NCBI GenBank assembly: GCA_900548405.1 | Contig: UNSJ01000001.1 | Location: forward strand, 1-64,000 | DNA: 64,000 nucleotides | Reading direction: 5' to 3' | Source of the DNA: Candidatus Gastranaerophilales bacterium | GTDB lineage: Bacteria; Cyanobacteriota; Vampirovibrionia; Gastranaerophilales; Gastranaerophilaceae | In this document: in pieces, positions 16,935 through 25,688 of the stretch | Position numbering within the stretch: position 1 is the first letter of the stretch | How the letters are laid out: each line of letters opens with the position of its first letter | Made by a program: the position numbers and the translations under genes | Notes under the pieces: generated by a model | Databases searched by the model: none | The model's input: the letters and a program-made list of their open reading frames with translations, nothing else | What the model was told of the DNA's origin: nothing

Positions 16935-17005
16935 AACTTATAAGTATAAAAACATTGACTTATAACTTAAATCATGTTATAAGTTACATAATAACACTTA
17001 TAAGT
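16935..17005 (+). promoter_or_regulatory. four phased operator palindromes with embedded promoter
   Basis: ACTTATAAGT-type palindromes at 16935-16945 and 16996-17005 and half-degenerate copies GACTTATAAC (16957-16966) and GTTATAAGTTA (16976-16986). Centres are about 20 bases apart, two helical turns. A promoter TTGACT (16956-16961), 16-base spacer, TATAAG (16978-16983) reads towards the 17027 gene, with one operator copy over each hexamer. Binding by the adjacent XRE protein is inferred. Confidence 0.7.
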
Positions 17006-17026
17006 TGTAAAAGAAAGGGAAAAACT

Positions 17027-17365
17027 ATGCAAGAAAAGTCATCAAATGAATTTAGCGAAGAATGTAACAAATTAATAGCAAAATTTGTTAGAAAATACCA
17101 CAAAAATTATTCCAGGAAAAAAGATTACAAATTTTTGGTAAATTATATTTTAGAGAACTGGTTCGATAAGTTTGGCTCATCTTTGGTAGAGTTGGAAATT
17201 TTGCGTAGGTTCAGCATATCTCTATTAGAAAACGAAAGAATGTTTTCTAAATGCACTGAGGAGGAAAAATATCTTATTAATTTAACAGTTGATAATCTGG
17301 ATTGTGCTATTGCACTAACTAATTCAACTATGGCAATGGTAAATGTAATTATACAAAAATTATAA
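17027..17365 (+). CDS. hypothetical protein under XRE control
   Basis: 112 residues from the ATG at 17027 with AAAGGGAAAAAC upstream; the longer frame from 16955 runs through the operators and is rejected. Predicted all-helical, charged N-terminus, more hydrophobic C-terminus (LDCAIALTNSTMAMVNVIIQKL). No recognised domain. Divergent from a small repressor with shared operators, so it is likely a regulated accessory function such as part of a toxin-antitoxin-like or stress module; this is inference. Confidence 0.65.
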   Translation: MQEKSSNEFSEECNKLIAKFVRKYHKNYSRKKDYKFLVNYILENWFDKFGSSLVELEILRRFSISLLENERMFSKCTEEEKYLINLTVDNLDCAIALTNSTMAMVNVIIQKL

Positions 17366-17384
17366 AGGGGGAAAATCCCCCTTT
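17364..17384. terminator. bidirectional terminator between convergent genes
   Basis: AAAGGGGG / CCCCCTTT stem with a five-base loop and T runs on both strands, directly at the stop of the 17027 gene and before the dapB stop. Confidence 0.85.
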
Positions 17385-17385
17385 T

Positions 17386-18135
17386 TTACATTATATTATC
17401 TAATCCGTATACAAAATCATTCTTCTCTGCAACATGTTTTACTGCAAGCAAAACACCCTGCATATAACATTTTCTGTCCATTGAATCGTGTCTGATTGTC
17501 ATAATTTGACCTGATGAACCGAAAATTACTTCCTGTGATGCGATGTAACCCGGCATCCTTACAGAGTGGATATGAATATTTGAATATGAATTTCCACCCC
17601 TTGCGCCTTCTATTGTTTCAGTTTCGGGACAGTTGTTTTTAGCAAAATCTTCTTTTACTTCTGCCATCATTGCAGCTGTTTTAATCGCTGTGCCTGACGG
17701 GGCATCTTTTTTCTGATTGTGGTGAAGTTCAATAATTTCAGCATTATCAAAATATTTTGCAGCCTGTTTTGCAAACATCATCATCAAAACCGCGCCTGTC
17801 GAAAAGTTTGGAGCAATCAAACAGCCTGTATTTTTTTCCTGCGAAAGTTTTTTTAATTCCGCAATCTGCTCATCTGACAAACCTGTTGTGCCGATAACAA
17901 TTTTGATGCCGTTATTCAAACAGTATTTTGCGTTTTCAAAAATTGATTTTGGCTGTGTAAAGTCAATAATAACATCTATATCTTCAACTCTGTGAGCTGC
18001 TTCAATTGTATGGTACATTTCAGGACTTGCAATATCGATTTTAGCAACGAGTTCTGTTTCAGGGCAATCAGTAACTGCCTGAACAACTTCCTGTCCCATT
18101 TTTCCCAAAGCTCCGCATACTCCTACTTTTATCAT
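17386..18135 (-). CDS. dapB: 4-hydroxy-tetrahydrodipicolinate reductase
   Basis: 249 residues. MIKVGVCGALGKMGQEV is the NAD(P)-binding start; DVIIDFTQP, GTTGLSDEQ, APNFSTGAVLMM, the catalytic ELHHNQKKDAPSGTA (His-His and Lys of DapB) and GGNSYSNIHIHSVRMPG are all present. It makes tetrahydrodipicolinate for lysine and meso-DAP peptidoglycan. Shine-Dalgarno AAGGAGAGAAAA. Divergent from the PC4-like gene across 65 bases. Confidence 0.96.
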   Translation of the reverse strand: MIKVGVCGALGKMGQEVVQAVTDCPETELVAKIDIASPEMYHTIEAAHRVEDIDVIIDFTQPKSIFENAKYCLNNGIKIVIGTTGLSDEQIAELKKLSQEKNTGCLIAPNFSTGAVLMMMFAKQAAKYFDNAEIIELHHNQKKDAPSGTAIKTAAMMAEVKEDFAKNNCPETETIEGARGGNSYSNIHIHSVRMPGYIASQEVIFGSSGQIMTIRHDSMDRKCYMQGVLLAVKHVAEKNDFVYGLDNIM

Positions 18136-18200
18136 AATTTTTCTCTCCTTATTGTTTTTATGATACCATAAAAAAGTAAATTTTTATAAGGAGAGAAAAC

Positions 18201-18437
18201 ATGGCAGATGCAAAAATTTTAGCAACTATTGAAAGAAGCGACACTGAACAATTACAAATTTCTGTAAGCGAGTACAAAGGCAGAAGTTATTTAAATATGA
18301 GAATTTTCTACACAACAGATGACGGAGCTACATGGCTTCCTACTAAAAAAGGTGTTACTTTTGCGCCTGATCAATTGGATATGTTATCTGAAGCTATTGA
18401 AGAAGCTCGCAAAGAATTTATGGCTGAAGCCGAATAG
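18201..18437 (+). CDS. PC4/p15 (YdbC-like) single-stranded DNA-binding protein
   Basis: 78 residues. ISVSEYKGRSYLNMRIFY followed by WLPTKKGVTFAPDQLDMLSEAIEEA matches the PC4-like fold: a curved beta sheet, then the KGVxF turn and a helix. Bacterial members bind single-stranded DNA. It sits 12 bases upstream of priA on the same strand, so it may be cotranscribed with the replication-restart helicase, which fits ssDNA binding. Strong Shine-Dalgarno AAGGAGAG. Confidence 0.8.
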   Translation: MADAKILATIERSDTEQLQISVSEYKGRSYLNMRIFYTTDDGATWLPTKKGVTFAPDQLDMLSEAIEEARKEFMAEAE

Positions 18438-18449
18438 AAAGGCTTTGAC

Positions 18450-20654
18450 GTGAAATATGCTCTTGCACTGGTAAATATTAAAGGACTGGGAGTTAAGACT
18501 TTCAGTTATTTAATTCCCGATGATATGAAAGATATAATCAAAATCGGACAGGCTATACTTGTTCCGTTCGGGAGGCAGGGGCTCATTAATGCTTTTTGTG
18601 TGGGGTTTTCGGACTATCTGCCCGAAGAAATAAGGGCAAAAAAGATTAACAAAATCTTAGATGAAACCCCGCTTTTTTCTATCGAATATCTTAAGCTTTT
18701 GGAATGGGTGGCAAATTATTACGTCTGCGATTTAGTTACGGTTTTGAACGCTGCAATTCCTCTGAAACTCATTGAAAAAGCATCCAAAATGGAATTTGCA
18801 ATCGAGTTTTTAAAATTTGACGGTGCAACAAAACGTCAGATGCAGGTTTTGGAAAAACTTAAAGAAGCAGGTAAAATGCCTTTGATTTTGTTTGAAAAAT
18901 ACGCCAAAACAACACGCGCAACAATAAAAAAACTCGAAGAACTCGGATGTGTTAAACTTTCTCAAGAGGAATTGTACAGAAATCCGCTTGATATTTTAAA
19001 AATTACCGAAAGAGAAGATTTGTATGAGCTTTCAGGTGAACAGAAAAAAGTTTATGACGGAATTTCAGAAAAAATCAAAAAAAATCCTTCTTCGCAAATT
19101 TTGCTTCACGGGGTTACGGCATCAGGAAAAACGGAAGTTTATTTCAAACTTATTGACGACACAATTAAGGCAGGAAAAAATGTTCTTTTCCTTGCGCCTG
19201 AAATTGCTCTTGCATCGCAATTGACAAAACGTCTTGCAAAAAAATTCGGAACAGAAGACGTTGCAATTTGGCACAGCAGTATTTCTGATGGTGAGCGTTA
19301 TGATGTTTGGCAAAAACTTTATAAAAACGAAATAAAAATTCTTGCAGGTGCACGCTCTGCTGTCTTTGCACCTTTGCAAAATATAGGGCTGATAATTATT
19401 GATGAGGAGCACGAAGGCGCATACAAACAAACCACTCCGGCTCCGCGTTACGATGCCAGAGTTGTGGCCAGAAAGCTTTCTGAATTCTATAATTGCCCTC
19501 TGCTTTTGGGCTCGGCAACCCCTGATATTTCCTCTTATTACAGAGCTGTGAATTCAGAAAACTTGTTTGAACTGAAAAACAGATACAACAATGCAAAAGT
19601 TCCGCCTGTAACTGTAATAAACATGCAGGAGCACGGGCGTGCCGCTTACAGAAATGTAATTTCAATTCCGATGCAGACTGAAATAAAAGAAACTCTCGCT
19701 CAAGGTCAGCAGGTAATTTTATTAATTAACAGACGCGGATTTTCAACCTTTACGCAGTGTCAGGCATGCGGGCATGTTGTTGAGTGTCCGAACTGTGCAA
19801 TCCCGATGATTTGGCACAGCAAAGACCAGATGCTCAAATGTCATTACTGCAATCACGTTGAATATTTTCCCGAGTTCTGTCCAGAATGCGGTTCTGATGC
19901 CTTAAAAAACAGCGGTACAGGCACACAAAAAATTGAGCAATACATTAAAGATTTGTTCCCTGAAAATAATATAGAACGTATTGACAGCGATATTCTTGTC
20001 AGAAAGGGCGAACACATAAGGCTTTTGGAACGTTTTCAGCGCAAAGAAATTGATATTTTGGTAGGAACTCAAATGATTGCAAAGGGGTTGGATAACCCGA
20101 ACGTAACTCTTGTCGGAGTAATTTCCGCCGATGCAAGTTTTAACCTTCCTGATTTCAGGGCAAGCGAAAGAGGATTTCAACTCTTAACACAGGTTGCGGG
20201 GCGTGCAGGCAGAGGTGAGTTTTCAGGAAAAGTGCTTTTCCAAACTTACAACCCTGATTTTTATGCGCTTGAAAGTGCTAAGTCCCAAAACTACGGCGAA
20301 TTTTATTACACAGAAGTTGCTGCAAGGCAGGAATTTGATTATCCGCCTTTCAGCCAGATAATAAGATTAATATTAAGCTCAATGAACAATTTCAGAGCCG
20401 AAAAATCAGCACAGGAAATAGCATTGCGCCTATGCACAATGATTGAAAAATACGGGATTTCTGAAAGACTTGAAGTGTTAGGACCTACACCGTGCGTTAT
20501 TGAAAGAATTAACAGCAGATACCGTTTCCAAATTTTGATTAAAAACAAACTTGAAGAACGAGGACATCAATTTGTATCAAGTTTTTTAAACAAGATTACT
20601 ATGCCCGGTGATATAAAGCTGTCAATTGATGTTGATCCGTTAGATATTTTATAA
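18450..20654 (+). CDS. priA: primosomal protein N' (replication restart helicase PriA)
   Basis: 734 residues from a GTG start with AAAGG upstream. The N-terminal 3'-DNA-binding domain includes FSYLIPDDMKDIIKIGQAILVPFG. Walker A is LLHGVTASGKTEVY, DEEH box IIDEEHEGAYKQ, motif III LLLGSATPDI. Zinc clusters CQACGHVVECPNC and CHYCNH...CPEC are intact, and GTQMIAKGLDNPNVTLVGV plus QVAGRAGRG are helicase motifs V-VI. It reloads the replisome at stalled forks. Same strand as the ssDNA-binding PC4-like gene. Confidence 0.96.
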   Translation: MKYALALVNIKGLGVKTFSYLIPDDMKDIIKIGQAILVPFGRQGLINAFCVGFSDYLPEEIRAKKINKILDETPLFSIEYLKLLEWVANYYVCDLVTVLNAAIPLKLIEKASKMEFAIEFLKFDGATKRQMQVLEKLKEAGKMPLILFEKYAKTTRATIKKLEELGCVKLSQEELYRNPLDILKITEREDLYELSGEQKKVYDGISEKIKKNPSSQILLHGVTASGKTEVYFKLIDDTIKAGKNVLFLAPEIALASQLTKRLAKKFGTEDVAIWHSSISDGERYDVWQKLYKNEIKILAGARSAVFAPLQNIGLIIIDEEHEGAYKQTTPAPRYDARVVARKLSEFYNCPLLLGSATPDISSYYRAVNSENLFELKNRYNNAKVPPVTVINMQEHGRAAYRNVISIPMQTEIKETLAQGQQVILLINRRGFSTFTQCQACGHVVECPNCAIPMIWHSKDQMLKCHYCNHVEYFPEFCPECGSDALKNSGTGTQKIEQYIKDLFPENNIERIDSDILVRKGEHIRLLERFQRKEIDILVGTQMIAKGLDNPNVTLVGVISADASFNLPDFRASERGFQLLTQVAGRAGRGEFSGKVLFQTYNPDFYALESAKSQNYGEFYYTEVAARQEFDYPPFSQIIRLILSSMNNFRAEKSAQEIALRLCTMIEKYGISERLEVLGPTPCVIERINSRYRFQILIKNKLEERGHQFVSSFLNKITMPGDIKLSIDVDPLDIL

Positions 20655-20774
20655 CCCAATGGGTTGCGAAATGTTACAAGGTTAATAATTTGATTAGGAT
20701 ATTTACGTTTCTGTGTTAAGATAAGTTTTGTAGATACCCCATGATGTAACTTTTTTTACTCTTTTTACATTGTA

Positions 20775-20827
20775 GGTAATTCACAGGCGAGACCGTGAAG
20801 TTTCTTCACAGGCAGCGGATGATTACC
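20775..20827 (+). promoter_or_regulatory. possible structured leader of the DEAD-box helicase gene
   Basis: GGTAAT (20775-20780) pairs with ATTACC (20822-20827), enclosing a GTGAAG-TTT-CTTCAC hairpin (20795-20809). It lies in the 225-base gap before the helicase gene. I do not match it to a riboswitch family; a cold-shock-type leader is one possibility. Confidence 0.35.
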
Positions 20828-20879
20828 CCGCCCAAAGTGGATAAGTATATTATTAAGAGTATCAGTAAAAGGAAACATT

Positions 20880-22475
20880 ATGACATTAACTTTAACAAAT
20901 GATGCTGAAGTTTTATTTTTCAGCGACTTACATTTATCCGAAAATCTTCAATCTGCGATTGATGATATGAATTTTGAAAAACCATCGGAAATTCAAGCCA
21001 AAAGCTATGCTCACATAATAGAAGGAATTGATATTATTGCGCAGGCTCCGACAGGAAGCGGCAAGACTTGTGCTTACGGTATTCCTCTTTTAGAAAAAAT
21101 TAATAAAGAATCTGACCAAATTCAGGCATTGATTTTATGCCCTACTCGCGAACTGGTAATTCAGGTTCATAAAGAATTTGATAAGCTTACCAAATATATG
21201 GAAAACGTTAATGTGGTTTCTATATACGGCGGTCAAAGAATAGAAAGACAGCTTGATGCCCTGAAACGTAATCCTCAGATTATAGTTGCAACTCCAGGAA
21301 GGCTTATGGATCATTTGAGAAGAAATTCAATCAGTTTGAAAAATATTTCAATGGCGGTTCTTGATGAGGCTGATGAAATGCTTGATATGGGATTTAGAGA
21401 AGATATTTATACAATTCTTTCCGAAACTCCCGAAAACAGACAGACTATTTTGTTTTCTGCAACAATGGCAAAAGACATTATAGCTTTAACTAAAAAATTC
21501 CAAAAATCGCCGTTGATAATTGATGTTACGGATAATCTTTTGAATGCTCCTGATATAGAACAGTTTTACTATGAAGTAGCTGAAAGAGATAAACCCGAAC
21601 TTATTACAAGACTTTTGGAATCAAACAGTTTGCAGCTTGCACTTATCTTTTGTAATACAAAAAGTAATGTGGATAAGCTTGTGGAAATTTTAAAAACTCG
21701 CGGATATTTTGCTGATGCGCTTCACGGTGACATGAATCAGGCTCAAAGAGAAAAAGTTATGAGAGGTTTCAGAAACGGCAGTGTAAAAATTCTTGTTGCA
21801 ACCGATGTTGCAGGCAGAGGAATAGATGTGAAGAATGTTCAGGGTGTTTTTAATTACGACCTTCCACGCGATGATGAAGATTATATTCACAGAATTGGAA
21901 GAACAGGCAGAGCAGGTAAATCCGGCGCAGCTTTTACATTTATTTCCAAAAAACAGTTTTCTTCTTTGAAACGAATTGAAAAAGCTAACGGATTGATGAT
22001 TACTAAAAAAGAATGCCCGACAGCCGATGAAGTTGATTCTTCAAAAGTCGAAAATTATCTTAAAAATTTGAAAGATATTGTAAAAAATGAAGATTTGACA
22101 AGACATAAGACTGTAATTAATTCTCTTGTTGATGAAAATAACTCATTGCTCGATATTGCAGCGGCTTTGTACAGACTTTCTTTAGATGAACAGCTTGAGA
22201 AAATTAACAGAAATATTGTTTTTGAAGAAGAAGTTTATGAAGAAAAAGAAAAGAGAAACCGCAGAAGACATTCAGGTTCTGCGTACGGTTCGCGCGGAAG
22301 AAACCAGAGAAAAGACAGAAATTCTGACAAACCGAAAAAATTTGAAAAAAACGAATCAGAAAGAAAAATCAAAGAGATTAAAAGCAAAAGAAAACAAATG
22401 ATTGAAGAAATGGTTTTAGCAGTAAAGTCTTGTGAAGGCAGGGCTAAAAAATCAAAGAGAAAATCAAGAGTTTAA
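20880..22475 (+). CDS. DEAD-box ATP-dependent RNA helicase
   Basis: 531 residues. Q motif MNFEKPSEIQAKSY, Walker A QAPTGSGKTCAYGIP, PTRELVIQ, TPGRLMDH, DEADEMLDMGF, SATMAKDI, then the second RecA domain with ALIFCNTKSNVDKL, VATDVAGRGIDVKNVQ and HRIGRTGRAGKSG. The C-terminal 130 residues end in a very basic, low-complexity tail (RNRRRHSGS, RGRNQRKDRN, KSKRKSRV) for RNA binding, as in CshA/DeaD-type ribosome-assembly and cold-shock helicases. The 20 extra residues before the Q motif are unusual. A long leader precedes it. Confidence 0.93.
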   Translation: MTLTLTNDAEVLFFSDLHLSENLQSAIDDMNFEKPSEIQAKSYAHIIEGIDIIAQAPTGSGKTCAYGIPLLEKINKESDQIQALILCPTRELVIQVHKEFDKLTKYMENVNVVSIYGGQRIERQLDALKRNPQIIVATPGRLMDHLRRNSISLKNISMAVLDEADEMLDMGFREDIYTILSETPENRQTILFSATMAKDIIALTKKFQKSPLIIDVTDNLLNAPDIEQFYYEVAERDKPELITRLLESNSLQLALIFCNTKSNVDKLVEILKTRGYFADALHGDMNQAQREKVMRGFRNGSVKILVATDVAGRGIDVKNVQGVFNYDLPRDDEDYIHRIGRTGRAGKSGAAFTFISKKQFSSLKRIEKANGLMITKKECPTADEVDSSKVENYLKNLKDIVKNEDLTRHKTVINSLVDENNSLLDIAAALYRLSLDEQLEKINRNIVFEEEVYEEKEKRNRRRHSGSAYGSRGRNQRKDRNSDKPKKFEKNESERKIKEIKSKRKQMIEEMVLAVKSCEGRAKKSKRKSRV

Positions 22476-22481
22476 TAAATT

Positions 22482-22512
22482 AAAAAGCTGACTTTTTACA
22501 GTCAGCTTTTTT
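22482..22512 (+). terminator. intrinsic terminator of the DEAD-box helicase gene
   Basis: AAAAAGCTGACT / AGTCAGCTTTTT stem with T8 tail, seven bases after the stop codon; also faces the dxr 3' end and may serve both. Confidence 0.9.
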
Positions 22513-22515
22513 TTA

Positions 22516-23616
22516 CTAAAAATTATTTTTAATATATTCTTTTGTCAATTCACGAACTTTAATATCGACTTTAAATATTTCATCTATTGTTGGTTTTTGG
22601 ATAACCTCATGTTCGTCAAATATTTTTTTTGTAATTTCATAAATATCATAAAGTTTTATTTTACCGTCTAAAAATGCAAATACTGCTTCTTCATTTGCCG
22701 CATTTAAACATACAGTTGCTGTCCCGCCTGTTTTACCTGCTTTATATGCAAGTTTTACTGTCGGGAATTTTTCATAATCTGGTTTTTCAAAATCCAGCCT
22801 TGCAATGTCACGGAATTTGAAACTTTTTGATTTAATCCCTTCAAAGCGTTCGGGATAAGTTATTGCATACTGGATAGGAATGTGCATACTCGGTAATCCA
22901 AGTTGCGCTATCACGCTTCCGTCAACATATTCGATTGCAGAATGCACAATGCTTTGCGGGTGGATTACAACATCAATGTCATCATAATCAAATCCGAACA
23001 AGTGATGTGCTTCAATGATTTCCAAACCTTTATTCATTAACGTTGCACTGTCTACGGTAATTTTTTTACCCATATTCCATCTTGGATGTGCTAAAGCCTG
23101 TTCAACCGTTGCATTTTTCATATCTTCAACAGATTTGTGAAGAAACGGGCCGCCAGATGCTGTTATGATTAATTTATCAACCTGATTAATATCTTTTATA
23201 CACTGATGAATTGCGCAGTGCTCACTGTCTACGGGAATTATTTTAACCCCGTGTTTTTTAGCTTCCTTCATTACTATATCACCTGCCATAACAAGTGTTT
23301 CTTTATTGGCAAGTGCAATGTCTATACCGTTTCTTATGGCTGTAAGCGTTGGCTTTAAACCTATTCTGCCTGAACAAGCCATTAGAATAATATCGTTTTC
23401 TTTGTCAGAACAGATTTTTTCTAAACCGTCTTGTCCGAGACATGTATATTTAGGTTTAAACTTTTCAGCCTGTTTTTGTAAAAGTTCTTTATTATGACCG
23501 CCTGCAAGGGCGATAATCTCAAATTTATCCTGAAGTTTTTCGATTACTTCCAAAGCCTGAGTTCCGATAGAGCCTGTGGAACCTATAATGCTTATTTTTC
23601 TCTTCTTATTTTCCAT
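22516..23616 (-). CDS. dxr: 1-deoxy-D-xylulose-5-phosphate reductoisomerase
   Basis: 366 residues. NADPH site ISIIGSTGSIGTQALEVI, GIDIALANKETLVMAG, metal ligands in VDSEHCAIHQCI, TASGGPFL, HPRWNMGKKITVDSATLMNKGLE, and HPQSIVHSAIEYVDGS are all canonical. It makes MEP, the first committed step of the non-mevalonate isoprenoid route, which supplies undecaprenyl phosphate used by the WecA-like enzyme at 57562. No Shine-Dalgarno; TATAAT at 23623-23628 lies six bases before the ATG, suggesting a leaderless mRNA. Confidence 0.96.
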   Translation of the reverse strand: MENKKRKISIIGSTGSIGTQALEVIEKLQDKFEIIALAGGHNKELLQKQAEKFKPKYTCLGQDGLEKICSDKENDIILMACSGRIGLKPTLTAIRNGIDIALANKETLVMAGDIVMKEAKKHGVKIIPVDSEHCAIHQCIKDINQVDKLIITASGGPFLHKSVEDMKNATVEQALAHPRWNMGKKITVDSATLMNKGLEIIEAHHLFGFDYDDIDVVIHPQSIVHSAIEYVDGSVIAQLGLPSMHIPIQYAITYPERFEGIKSKSFKFRDIARLDFEKPDYEKFPTVKLAYKAGKTGGTATVCLNAANEEAVFAFLDGKIKLYDIYEITKKIFDEHEVIQKPTIDEIFKVDIKVRELTKEYIKNNF

Positions 23617-23646
23617 AAATTAATTATATGACAAAAAGATTTTTTA

Positions 23647-23675
23647 TTGATAAATAGGTGAAAATTTGATATAAT
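23647..23675 (+). promoter_or_regulatory. sigma70-type promoter of pilin-like gene 2
   Basis: TTGATA (23647-23652), 17-base spacer, perfect TATAAT (23670-23675). A leader of about 90 bases follows. It holds two copies of TATTGAAAGGAGCA (second is the Shine-Dalgarno of the ATG at 23772) and a CCAGCG-TAGC-CGCTGG hairpin (23703-23718). Confidence 0.8.
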
Positions 23676-23771
23676 TAATATGAAAAACTATTGAAAGGAG
23701 CACCAGCGTAGCCGCTGGACCCGTGACATTGGGTTATGCATAAATGTATAAGATTATTGAAAGGAGCAATT

Positions 23772-25621
23772 ATGAAAAAATTTAGTCACATCGGGGGGGG
23801 GGCGATTTTTTAGTTTCTCTGCAATGGTTTTCGCGTCTTTTAATTTTTAAACGCAAAGCTTACACACTGGCTGAAATTGTTATTGTAATGCTTATTATTG
23901 CAGCTATTACAGGGGTATGTATTAAGGTTACAAAAGCAAAGTTAAACAATATTATATCGTATACTTATTATTCTACATATTCTACCTTGCAATCTGTAAC
24001 AACAAGTATGCTTGTTGACTACAACCCCGATGATGAAATGTATCAGGCTAAAAATAATAATTTGTTTAATAAATTTAAACAATATCTTGCTGTTTTAATT
24101 AATATTCCTCCGGCAAGTGCTGATACGGGTACTCATGTAATATACGCCTGTGAAGATGTTTTTTACTATGAGTTTGGAGATTCCGTAGCAGGTGTACCAT
24201 ACTATTTCCCCCATTATAAAAAATGTATGCCTTATGGATATCCGTTAATTTATGAGCAGTTTAAAAAAGGAAATTATATAAATTGTCCCGGTAAAATAAA
24301 TGATGCGTCTTATATGTACCCGTTTTCTCAAATTAAAAACCTGTCAACTTATGAAATTAACTGGACCAATATACCGTTAGAAGAATTAAAATGTTTTTAT
24401 TCGTGTGATGGTAGCGGTAACGTGCAAGGAAATTGTGGCAATATGTCAGATTTTTACCATTTGGGTTGTGAAAAATACACATATGATTTGCGGGATTTTG
24501 AACCTGAATATAATTACAAACACGCGTTCAGTCCAGAAGAGGAACAAAAGTATATTAAGGCAACATCTCATTTTAACTATACCCTTAAATCCTCTACATT
24601 GTTGGATAATGGGGTATGTAAATATGAAATACAGTGTGACAGGGATTACCGTTGGAAAGATACAGGCTCTATAGACGGATTTTCAACAGGAAAATGTGAA
24701 AAATATCAGACAAGCTGTCCTGATGGAAGAGTTGTAGGACCATATGAAAGTTGTGAACTTCCCGAACCGGAACCTGATCCGGAACCAACTCCTGAGCCGG
24801 AGCCAGAGCCAGAGCCGGTACCGCCGCCTTGCAATGTTTCTCCAAGTGCAAATGAAGTGCAGGAACAGTATTGTAAGGGAAAAGAGTTTAATAACACACC
24901 GGGGGTATGTACCTGGGTAGATAAGCATCCATGGCCTCCTGTATGTGAAAGCGGACAAGAATGGAATGTAGATGAATGCAAATGTACTCCTATGCCTCCA
25001 ACAATTCCTAAAAAAGGGATGAATTTTTGCAAACTTTTTGAACAGCTTGCAAATATTGCCCCAATTGGAAATGTATGTCAAGGAGATACTATTGCAGAAG
25101 GAACAACAGATTTTGCATCTTTGACGCCTGACTTGATTTTGCGTAACGGTGTGCGTTTATATAACTTGCATAAAAACCCTGATTTGATACCTGAATTAAG
25201 AACTTCAGGTATTGATGATGCTACTGCTCGAAAAGATATGAAGCAGCAAGGTTACATAATATATGCAGATATAGACGGTCAAAAAGGAGATTCTACATTG
25301 TGGGAAGATGTTTATCCGTTTTACGTAACCCTTTCAGGACGTGTAATTCCTGCTTATGACAAAACTCTAAACCCTGATGGTTCAGGCGGCGATAGTAATA
25401 AACATCTTGAAGTTAGCGTTAAAAATGAAATAATTAGTAATGACGGTCATAGAATTTTTGCATGGCTTTCAAAAAGTGTTCCGTTTCAGGTAGGAGCCTG
25501 TCAGGCTGGTATAGTTTATGAAACTACTCCATATTGTTCGGGGGTTGAATATAATTCAGTTTGCAGCCTCGTAAAGTCGAATTGTCAATTGAAAATACTA
25601 AAACCGGTAAAATTCTTCTAA
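23772..25621 (+). CDS. type IV pilin-like protein 2, leader out of frame with body at a G10 tract
   Basis: Promoter, GAAAGGAGCA and ATG at 23772 open MKKFSHIGGG, which stops at TAG four codons after the ten-G tract. In the next register lies FLVSLQWFSRLLIFKRKAYTLAEIVIVMLIIAAITG (given here only by its key parts: KRKA, YTLAE, hydrophobic helix). No ATG/GTG/TTG exists in that frame before the middle of the helix, so the protein needs an eleventh G or a frameshift. The mature part is Cys-rich, with a Pro-Glu hinge (24763-24830) and a C-terminal domain (QQGYIIYADIDGQKGDS, VYPFYVTLSGRVIPAYD) closely similar to pilin-like protein 1, both ending KFF. Span is one base short of whole codons. Confidence 0.75.
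23793..23802 (+). repeat. poly-G tract G10 in prepilin leader
   Basis: Ten G in C-G10-C context, codons 8-11 of the leader; same off register as the tracts at 10477 and 30937, followed by a TAG in the ten-G frame. Confidence 0.95.
24763..24830 (+). repeat. Pro-Glu/Pro-Asp hinge repeat in pilin-like gene 2
   Basis: Imperfect GAGCCG/GAACCG hexamer repeats encode alternating P-E/P-D units ending EPVPPP between the Cys-rich N-terminal and conserved C-terminal domains. The paralogue at 10447 has only a short GEVDPPVVP hinge at this position, so the repeat has expanded or contracted. Confidence 0.8.
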
Positions 25622-25640
25622 CCCCATACTAGAAGAATAA

Positions 25641-25664
25641 AGCCCTGAATATTTATTCAGGGCT
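25641..25664 (+). terminator. intrinsic terminator of pilin-like gene 2
   Basis: AGCCCTGAAT / ATTCAGGGCT stem, four-base loop, then CTTGTTTTTTTT. Twenty bases after the stop. Confidence 0.9.
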
Positions 25665-25688
25665 CTTGTTTTTTTTATAAAGTTTATG

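Noticed and set aside
23690-23770. Upstream regulatory ORF in the pilin-like gene 2 leader
   Set aside because: The GTG and ATG triplets there lack convincing ribosome sites; only the duplicated GAAAGGAGCA and the hairpin are kept as observations.
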